DNA of 64,000 nt, taken from the NCBI GenBank assembly GCA_934141555.1, contig CAKPCK010000002.1, positions 62,001 to 126,000 on the forward strand, given 5' to 3'. The position numbers and the translations under genes were made by a program. The DNA comes from an uncultured Clostridia bacterium (lineage in GTDB: Bacteria; Bacillota; Clostridia; TANB77; CAG-508). Shown in pieces: positions 17,244-24,421 of this stretch. The first letter of the stretch is position 1, and every line of letters begins with the position of its first letter. Below the pieces are notes generated by a model, which saw only the letters and a program-made list of their open reading frames with translations, did no database searches and was not told the DNA's origin.

Positions 17244-17915
17244 TTACACCTCCTCAACAATTTTTCCATCTTCAATTTTTATAATTCTATCTGCAACTTT
17301 TGCTATTTCTAAATTGTGTGTTATCATTATTATTGTTTGTTTATAATCTTTATTTGATTTTTTTAATAATGCTACAATTTCATCACTTGCTTTAGAATCC
17401 AAATTTCCTGTTGGCTCATCTGCTAATATAATTGCTGGATTTGTTATCATTGCTCTTCCTATTGATGTTCTTTGTTGTTGACCTCCTGATAATTCATTTG
17501 GTAAATGTGTTCTTCTTTCTTCTAATCCTAATACTTTTATTAATTCATCAAGCCTTTGTTTATCTATATTTCTGTTATCTAATTTTAATGGTAATGTGAT
17601 ATTTTCTTCTACATTTAATATTGGTATTAAATTGTAAAATTGATATATTAATCCAACTTGTCTTCTTCTAAATATTGCTAGTTCGTCATCATTAAATTTA
17701 TAAATATCTTTTCCATCTATAAATACTTTTCCACTTGTTGGTCTATCAACTCCTCCTATTAAATGTAATAGTGTTGATTTTCCGCTTCCTGATGCTCCTA
17801 CTATTGCTACAAATTCACCTTTATTTACTGTAAATGAAACATTATCTAATGCTGTTACTTTATTTTCTCCTTTTCCATATTGCTTACATAAGTTTTCAAC
17901 TTTTAATATTTCCAT
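17244..17915 (-). CDS. ABC transporter ATPase, MacB/LolD type
   Basis: This is the nucleotide-binding partner of the downstream FtsX-type permease, 223 residues. Walker A is GASGSGKST (residues 40-48 region), the Q-loop is YQFYNLIP, the signature is ELSGGQQQR, Walker B is IILADEPTGNLDS, and the switch histidine is in ITHNLEIAKVADR. All motifs are intact. It is the first gene of the operon. The start is preceded by GAGGA within a leader containing a 9-bp dyad. Confidence 0.95.
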   Translation of the reverse strand: MEILKVENLCKQYGKGENKVTALDNVSFTVNKGEFVAIVGASGSGKSTLLHLIGGVDRPTSGKVFIDGKDIYKFNDDELAIFRRRQVGLIYQFYNLIPILNVEENITLPLKLDNRNIDKQRLDELIKVLGLEERRTHLPNELSGGQQQRTSIGRAMITNPAIILADEPTGNLDSKASDEIVALLKKSNKDYKQTIIMITHNLEIAKVADRIIKIEDGKIVEEV

Positions 17916-17925
17916 TTAATTTCCT

Positions 17926-17951
17926 CGTACAATGAAATGCTACATTATACG
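17926..17951. promoter_or_regulatory. Dyad and start-stop codon pair in the ABC operon leader
   Basis: Half-sites CGTACAATG (17926-17934) and CATTATACG (17943-17951) form a near-perfect dyad that ends only a few bases before the ABC gene ribosome binding site. On the minus strand this region also holds AAAGGAG followed 8 nt later by ATG TAG, a minimal start-stop reading frame. It could be an operator or an attenuating leader. Confidence 0.35.
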
Positions 17952-18018
17952 AACTCCTTTCTTTTTATTTTTCTAGTTTTATTATACAATGTTATAAGTG
18001 ACTATTAAATGACATTAA

Positions 18019-18050
18019 AAAAGATTTAAGAAATTCTTCTTAAATCTTTT
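18019..18050 (-). terminator. Terminator of the giant-protein operon
   Basis: Arms AAAAGATTTAAG (18019-18030) and CTTAAATCTTTT (18039-18050) form a 12-bp perfect stem followed by T on the minus strand. It overlaps the stop codon of the last gene. Confidence 0.75.
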
Positions 18051-18609
18051 ATTCGTTCCAATAATTATCATTTTGCTTTTTTTTCTTTCTTTTTCTTTCT
18101 AAACTTTTCAAATATTTATATCTATTATAAAAAAGCAAACATATTAGTGAAAAACCAATTATAATAGTAATAAATTTTCCTTGAACAATCTTTAATAATA
18201 ATCCCAATAATGGAATTCTAAAAATTTTCTTTCCAATTATATGACCAACTTTAACCTTTTCTGGATAATAATTTGTATTTGCCTTTACAATATAACATTT
18301 TTTATCATTTTCAATTTTAGTCTCTATAATTTTTCCAATTTTTATCTGATTACTTGTTTCATATATAATTATATCATTATCTTCATATTCATTTTTACTT
18401 TGTTTTACTATAATAAAATTATATTTTTTCAAATCTGGTTCCATTGTCTTAGTATTAACATAGAAAAAGCTTTTTCCAAATATACTAAAATAATCTTTTT
18501 TAGTTATAGTTGTATTTATAAAAAAACATACATTATATACTACAATTATTGATAATATTATTTTAAAAATAGTTATAATAATTTTATTTTTTACTTTTTT
18601 CATTTTCAA
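18049..18609 (-). CDS. Catalytically degenerate signal-peptidase-like membrane protein
   Basis: A 186-residue homologue of the signal peptidase encoded directly upstream, with the same layout: N-terminal helix (about 10-31), peptidase-like domain, C-terminal helix (about 144-164) and basic tail. By alignment with that neighbour, all three catalytic positions are changed. The SMEP box is TKTMEPDL with Thr at residue 55 in place of Ser, the THRI histidine position is Gly (IKIGKII, residue 92), and KGDNN is KANTN with Asn for Asp. It keeps the rest of the fold, so it is unlikely to be a random pseudogene. A substrate-binding or regulatory partner of the active enzyme is my inference. It overlaps the upstream gene by 26 bp, which indicates tight coupling. 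Confidence 0.8.
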   Translation of the reverse strand: MKMKKVKNKIIITIFKIILSIIVVYNVCFFINTTITKKDYFSIFGKSFFYVNTKTMEPDLKKYNFIIVKQSKNEYEDNDIIIYETSNQIKIGKIIETKIENDKKCYIVKANTNYYPEKVKVGHIIGKKIFRIPLLGLLLKIVQGKFITIIIGFSLICLLFYNRYKYLKSLERKRKKKKQNDNYWNE

Positions 18610-19171
18610 TTCTCTTCTTTTCTCTCCTATTTTCTATTTTTTCTTGTTTTTGTATTTTCATAAAAACTAAAATCAATATTATAAGAATAATTATGAGAAA
18701 TATTAATTTATTATCAATAGCCATAATTATTTTTCCCAAATATGGTATTATTAAAACACTTTTACCTATAATACTCGAAAATGTTACTTTTCCTATATCT
18801 TCAGTATTATTATTGTCACCTTTTGTTATATATAATGTTTCTTTTCCTTCGCTTTTTTCTATTTCTAATATTCTATGTGTAATAACTTCGTTATTATTTT
18901 TAAATGTTATTATATCACCTATGTTTAACTTATTTTCTTTACATTTTTTTACTAGTATTACATCACCAAAATGTATTGATGGTTCCATACTTTTTGAAGT
19001 TATTATATATGATTTATATCCAAATAAATTTATTCCTATATTAAAATTATCAGAAGAAATGAATATTAATATTATATTATAAATTAATATAATTAAAATG
19101 ACACCTATTATTCTTTTAAAAATTTCTACATTTTTTTTTCTTTTATTTATTGCCTCTATGTCATATCTCAT
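18584..19171 (-). CDS. SipW-type signal peptidase I
   Basis: This membrane signal peptidase of the ER/archaeal Ser-His type has catalytic motifs TSKSMEPSI (Ser), EVITHRILEI (His) and YITKGDNNNTED (Asp). One N-terminal hydrophobic helix and a C-terminal helix (VFMK anchor region) flank the catalytic domain, and a lysine/glutamate-rich cytoplasmic tail ends the protein. I start at the ATG at 19171 because AGGAG lies 7 nt upstream; the more distal ATG at 19186 has no ribosome binding site. It follows the giant surface protein gene by about 20 bp and overlaps a catalytically dead homologue downstream. That position suggests the giant protein, or the small subunits nearby, as substrate. Confidence 0.88.
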   Translation of the reverse strand: MRYDIEAINKRKKNVEIFKRIIGVILIILIYNIILIFISSDNFNIGINLFGYKSYIITSKSMEPSIHFGDVILVKKCKENKLNIGDIITFKNNNEVITHRILEIEKSEGKETLYITKGDNNNTEDIGKVTFSSIIGKSVLIIPYLGKIIMAIDNKLIFLIIILIILILVFMKIQKQEKIENRREKKRIENEKSKK

Positions 19172-19189
19172 TTCATTTCTCCTCATAAG

Positions 19190-22100
19190 TTATTTTATTA
19201 TTATATAGTCAAATGCTTCTCCAACATATGTTTCTTCATCATATAATTTATATACAATCTTATATGTTCCTGTTTTTAAATTTTCTTTAAGTGTATAATT
19301 ATTTGTCATTACAGCTTCTGGTGAATCTGACACTAAATATTCTTTTTCTTTATTTGTTGTTACAAGATTGTCTGACACATAATCTTGCAAATCAACTAAT
19401 GTATAATTTTGTGAATATTCTTCTGAATAATCTCTCCTATATAATGATACTGTTATATTTGGATTTGTAAATTTTGATGAATATTCAACTGTACATGTTA
19501 CTAAATTTGTATCTTCTTCATTTTTTCCTGTTTTTTTATTTATTATCTTTGATTCATCCTTATTTGTTATTTTTAATCCATATGATGAATTTATTACTCT
19601 TAAATCAAGTTCTATTTTGTCTGATGCAGTTAATCCATAATATATTCCATCTGCTGAACCAAATGATTCAATAACAATTTTATAATTTCCTGATGCTAAT
19701 GTAGTGTTTCCACTTGTATTCATTTTTAATTTTGCTAATACATCTGTTACTTTATCTGCTATATTTATTCTTGTTGTTCCATCTATTCTTGGATAGTACA
19801 GTTTTCCGTCTAATTCAAAATTTATTCCAAATAAACTGTCTAAATTTAGATGGTTACCATTTGAGTCATATATGCTTATCTTTATTCCAAGTTTTTTATC
19901 AAAATATGATGTATCATATACTGTTCTTGAATCTACAATTACTTGTGTAAATTTTGTAATTACATTTAAGTCTAATGTTTTTCCTAAATATAATGTTTCA
20001 GGTGCCAAATTAGCATCAAGCTTTATTGTTGCTTCTGTTCCAGTATATACTGTATATACCATACTATCTCTTTGAATACCTAATACTCCTAATAATGTTT
20101 GACCTTCTGTATCTTGTAATTCCATTAGCAATGAATTTTTTTCTATGTTTTTAGTTATATTAGTATCTGCAAAATTTATATGGAATATAAAGTTTTCATA
20201 TATCATATCTTTGTCTTGGTTATAATACTTTTTACATGCTTCTGCTTCATCAAATTTACTGTCATTGCTTCCCATTACCATAAAATCTGATAAATAATAT
20301 ATATATTTATTATTTTTCACATCATCTGATGTTACTATATAATAATAATATTTATTTGTTACCATATCTAACATTGTTATTTTAGTGTTTTCTGGAAAAG
20401 AATATGGATTGCTGTCTACATCTCTTGATACTAAGACTCTTTTATCTACTTGGTAATTTGCAAAATACTTTGATTTTGAAAATTCTTCAATAAATAATGA
20501 ATAATATGTTGAAAATACACTCTTATTTGTTATTGCTGTTTCTGTAGTGGTGAATAATCCATATTCTTGTCCTGGTGTAATTGCCGCTTCAAAAAAGTCA
20601 TTTTGATATAATGCACTTGATAATGTAATTTCAATATCAATATATGATAAACTATAATTTAAATCATCAATTGGTGTTAATACTTGTAATCTTATTCTTA
20701 CATCTCCTAAAGCTTGTTTTACTGTTATATTTTCTGAATGGTAAAAACATATATTTAGTGTTGGAGTATATGATGAGTTATCTTTATCATAGTCATTCAT
20801 ACCAATATAAGAACCTCCGTTTTGTGTTAAAAATTTAGTTGTTCCTTTTGTTTGCCATCCTATATTACCAGTTCTTATTGATAATCCATATACACTGTTT
20901 GCTTTATCGTCATCTGGCTCTATTGCTTTTATCTCATCTGGATCTACAAGTGATATTCCATCTGCTAAACCTGATGAAAATCCATTCATTGAAAATTTTA
21001 AGTTTGGATTTGAAAATCCTTTTAATAATAGTTCATATGTTCCTAATGTAGCATATTTTGATGCTGATAGTTCAACTTGGAATTTTGTAACATCTAATTC
21101 TTCTCCAACTAACCATATATAGTAAACATCATCTTTTGGTGTTGTATCAACATAATTAACATTGATTTTTCCATCTTTATTATAATTTGTATAAAATCCA
21201 TCTATTGTTATATCATGTTCTGTCATATGTTGTGCCATTACATAAGAATTTGATGAAAATGTTCCTGCATTTGTTATCACATCACCATTTTCATATCCTT
21301 TATGATAAAATCCTGTACTTGTTCCTGGACTTTTTCTACTTGTAAATAATCCTAAGAAAAACATTCCATGAACTTGCCCATATGCTGTAGCTTGTTCATT
21401 TGTTGCAACATTTAGATTTTTGCCCTCTAACATATATATTCTATTATCAACATTTCTTTTTGTTACTTCTCCTGTATCTGGATTTATTGTAACAACAGCT
21501 TTTTCTTCTACTCCATTATTATCAACTAAACTATCTAATTTTTTTAATAGATTTGCACCATTACATAAATATAATACTGAATTATTTTTTAATTTTACTT
21601 GATCAACTCTACTTAATGAGAAAAATACTGCTGAGTATTCATTTGTTCTATCTGTAGCTCCTGATAATGATATTGCAGAATTACTTATTGTTGCACAATC
21701 AGCTCTTTGTATAGATATATTACTTTGAGGATTATCTACTGTTCCATAATTGTTTATATTTATATAGCTCTTTCCACTTGTACTTGATGCATTTCCTGAA
21801 CCAAATATACTTCCTGTTATAGAAAATTTGGTATGATCTTTACCATCAATTTCGATATTTATTCCTTTTGTTACACTTATAAATGAGAAATCATATACTT
21901 CAGAACCTGACGCATTTGCTTCTCCTCCACCAAATACAGTTCCTTTTATTTCAATATTTCCTATCTCAAGTGCTGTGTCTCCAACTGCATTATATCCTAT
22001 ATTTGTTTGTGTTGTTCCATATACTACAGATGTATTTGCACCACCATATACATTTCCTCCAATTGTTGCTCCTACTATGTTTACTGTACTTGAAGAATTA

Positions 22101-24421
22101 TCTTTTTCCTCTGTTCCTGTTGCAGCTTGATTTCCTCCTCCAAATACATTTTTTGCAACATTATTTGTTCCTTGCATTATTAAATTTGTGTTTCCATATA
22201 CAATTGCAGAAATACCATTTCCTCCTGCATATAAACTATTATTTAATGTAGAATTTTTTACATTTACATATGTATTTTGTGTAACAATTCCTTCATTTCC
22301 TCCACCATAAACATTATCTTCTATCGTTGCTCCTAAAAGTGTTACATTTGTATTTGTATTTACACCTGCTTGGTTTCCTCCTCCAAATACTCTTTTACCA
22401 ACTTTACCATTTATAGTGACATTTGTTTCATTTGTTACAGCTTGGTTTCCTCCTCCATATACATCTTGAACTCCTTCTCCATTAATTGTAACATTTGATG
22501 TTTCAGTTATACCACCTTGGTTATTTCCTCCATATACATTTGAAATAACACTCTTATTATAACTTGATGAATTTCCATTTGAGTCTTGTCCTGATATTGC
22601 ATATCCTATTTTAAATTCTTCTATACTTTGTTTTGATAATATTTCAAATGTAATTGAATATGTTCCACCTGCTGAAATTTTTACTGGATGTGCTGAATCC
22701 CATTTATTTTTCTCTGTTAATGTATATATACCATCTTTTGCTTCAATTTCAGATCCAGAATAATTACTATATAATATCGAATTTTCTGCTACAATACTAG
22801 AATTCCATGTTGTTATATCTTCATTTGAATTATTTGTGTATGTTACTTCTAATTTTGCATATGTTGGATAATCTGGATATTGATTTTTTCTCCAACTAGA
22901 ATCTTCTACTGTTGTTTTTACAGTCATCACTAAACCATCTTCTGAATTATTGGCTCCTGAATTTGTTGTTACATTTGAAGTTATTACATTTCCACTTGTA
23001 TTTGAACCTCCAAACACATTTGTAATATTTCCTCCATTAATTAAAACATTTGTAGTTGTAACTCCTGCTTGATTTCCACCACCAAATACATATCCTATTG
23101 CACCTGATTTTACATTTACATTTGAAGTGGTTGTTTCTGCTTTTTCTCCGCCTCCATATACATTTTGGATTTTTCCTCCTGTTACATCTACATTTGAAGT
23201 TTGCGTAGTTCCACCTAAGTTATTTCCTCCATATACATTTACTGCATTTCCTGATTCTATATATACATTACTTACTGTTACAGTCCCTGATGAATCTGAG
23301 CCACCATAAATATTTGTCGCTGTTCCACCTTGTAAATATATTCCTTTTGTTTTATCATCTGTTCCACCAGATAATAAATCTGCAGATTTTCCACCATTAA
23401 ATGCATTTGTAACATTTGCTTTACTTAAAAGATATACATATACACTTTGAGTATCTGTGTTAATTCCTGCTTGATTTCCTCCTCCATATACTGCATATAA
23501 TACTGACTCATTTTTTTCTCCAACATTTACTGTAATTTTTCCTATAGTTTTTCCATTTATATTACTTGCTCCAAATACACTACAATTATTTAATTTGCTT
23601 CCATCTATATTTACATTAATATTTCCTGTTACAATTGCTGCTGTTGATGTATCTCCTTTTCCTCCACCAAATACGTATCCATTTATATCTATTGTATTTT
23701 GTGCAGAATATATATCATTTATATTTACTATAACATTTCCGTTTATACTTCCAAGTGAACTTCCTCCATATACATTTCCATAAATATTTAAATTATTGTT
23801 TCTGTCGTTTAAATTTAATAAAACTCTTCCTTTTATACTTGTATTTTGTCCAAGTCCACCACCAAACACTGCATCAATATTAGTATAATCTGTTGCCACA
23901 GCATCTGACTTTGTTCCCAATGTTCCTCCAGAAATATCTATTAATGCTGATCCTGAAACTGTTCCTTTTAAATTTGATCCTCCATAAAGAGTTCCATTTA
24001 AACTACCACCATCAACATCTATATTTACAGTTCCATTTATATTATTTTGATTAGCTCCTCCGTAAATATTATTATTTATAGTTCCTCCATATAATTTAAT
24101 ATTTACTAATGTGTTTCCATCTTCTACTTCTCCACCATTATCAATAAGTTGATATGTTAAAAAATATAAACTATTATTATAATTATTGTTTGATGATAAT
24201 GACCATGTATATGAATTTTCTCCACTATTCCAATCATATGTTGAAATTAATTTTAAATATAATGTTGAAGAATTCCATCCAGATGAATAATTGTATGAGA
24301 TCATTTTTGAACTTGTTCCACTAACTAAAAAGGCTGTTTTGTTATTACTATCTAATATCATATTTCCTGTGTATCCTCTATTTCCACCTCCCCAGCCTCC
24401 GTCCACCACTTTGGCTAACAT
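19190..24421 (-). CDS. C-terminal part of a giant beta-solenoid surface protein (frameshifted)
   Basis: This frame encodes 1743 residues from a formal ATG at 24421 that has no ribosome binding site. It is better read as the continuation of the upstream frame after a +1 frameshift near 24401. Residues about 100-905 contain dozens of degenerate solenoid rungs of the form VYGGGNQAG...NVTINGG..I. The C-terminal half holds several beta-sandwich-like domains (LDLRVINSSYGLKITNKDES; TVSLYRRDYSEEYSQN) ending in FDYIIIK, without a sortase motif. It is probably a cell-surface adhesin or stalk. Composition is extremely Asn/Gly/Ser/Thr-rich. It is followed by an active and an inactive signal peptidase. 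Either the gene is genuinely broken, or the assembly has an indel. Confidence 0.7.
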   Translation of the reverse strand: MLAKVVDGGWGGGNRGYTGNMILDSNNKTAFLVSGTSSKMISYNYSSGWNSSTLYLKLISTYDWNSGENSYTWSLSSNNNYNNSLYFLTYQLIDNGGEVEDGNTLVNIKLYGGTINNNIYGGANQNNINGTVNIDVDGGSLNGTLYGGSNLKGTVSGSALIDISGGTLGTKSDAVATDYTNIDAVFGGGLGQNTSIKGRVLLNLNDRNNNLNIYGNVYGGSSLGSINGNVIVNINDIYSAQNTIDINGYVFGGGKGDTSTAAIVTGNINVNIDGSKLNNCSVFGASNINGKTIGKITVNVGEKNESVLYAVYGGGNQAGINTDTQSVYVYLLSKANVTNAFNGGKSADLLSGGTDDKTKGIYLQGGTATNIYGGSDSSGTVTVSNVYIESGNAVNVYGGNNLGGTTQTSNVDVTGGKIQNVYGGGEKAETTTSNVNVKSGAIGYVFGGGNQAGVTTTNVLINGGNITNVFGGSNTSGNVITSNVTTNSGANNSEDGLVMTVKTTVEDSSWRKNQYPDYPTYAKLEVTYTNNSNEDITTWNSSIVAENSILYSNYSGSEIEAKDGIYTLTEKNKWDSAHPVKISAGGTYSITFEILSKQSIEEFKIGYAISGQDSNGNSSSYNKSVISNVYGGNNQGGITETSNVTINGEGVQDVYGGGNQAVTNETNVTINGKVGKRVFGGGNQAGVNTNTNVTLLGATIEDNVYGGGNEGIVTQNTYVNVKNSTLNNSLYAGGNGISAIVYGNTNLIMQGTNNVAKNVFGGGNQAATGTEEKDNSSSTVNIVGATIGGNVYGGANTSVVYGTTQTNIGYNAVGDTALEIGNIEIKGTVFGGGEANASGSEVYDFSFISVTKGINIEIDGKDHTKFSITGSIFGSGNASSTSGKSYININNYGTVDNPQSNISIQRADCATISNSAISLSGATDRTNEYSAVFFSLSRVDQVKLKNNSVLYLCNGANLLKKLDSLVDNNGVEEKAVVTINPDTGEVTKRNVDNRIYMLEGKNLNVATNEQATAYGQVHGMFFLGLFTSRKSPGTSTGFYHKGYENGDVITNAGTFSSNSYVMAQHMTEHDITIDGFYTNYNKDGKINVNYVDTTPKDDVYYIWLVGEELDVTKFQVELSASKYATLGTYELLLKGFSNPNLKFSMNGFSSGLADGISLVDPDEIKAIEPDDDKANSVYGLSIRTGNIGWQTKGTTKFLTQNGGSYIGMNDYDKDNSSYTPTLNICFYHSENITVKQALGDVRIRLQVLTPIDDLNYSLSYIDIEITLSSALYQNDFFEAAITPGQEYGLFTTTETAITNKSVFSTYYSLFIEEFSKSKYFANYQVDKRVLVSRDVDSNPYSFPENTKITMLDMVTNKYYYYIVTSDDVKNNKYIYYLSDFMVMGSNDSKFDEAEACKKYYNQDKDMIYENFIFHINFADTNITKNIEKNSLLMELQDTEGQTLLGVLGIQRDSMVYTVYTGTEATIKLDANLAPETLYLGKTLDLNVITKFTQVIVDSRTVYDTSYFDKKLGIKISIYDSNGNHLNLDSLFGINFELDGKLYYPRIDGTTRINIADKVTDVLAKLKMNTSGNTTLASGNYKIVIESFGSADGIYYGLTASDKIELDLRVINSSYGLKITNKDESKIINKKTGKNEEDTNLVTCTVEYSSKFTNPNITVSLYRRDYSEEYSQNYTLVDLQDYVSDNLVTTNKEKEYLVSDSPEAVMTNNYTLKENLKTGTYKIVYKLYDEETYVGEAFDYIIIK
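21706..24109 (-). repeat. Degenerate beta-solenoid repeat region inside the giant protein
   Basis: Repeated coding units produce GG(N/A)-rich rungs such as VYGGGNQAG, VFGGGNQA and VYGGANTS, spaced about 20-40 residues apart. Boundaries are approximate, estimated from residue positions. At the DNA level the recurrent plus-strand form is TTTCCTCCTCCA(T/A)A. Confidence 0.7.
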
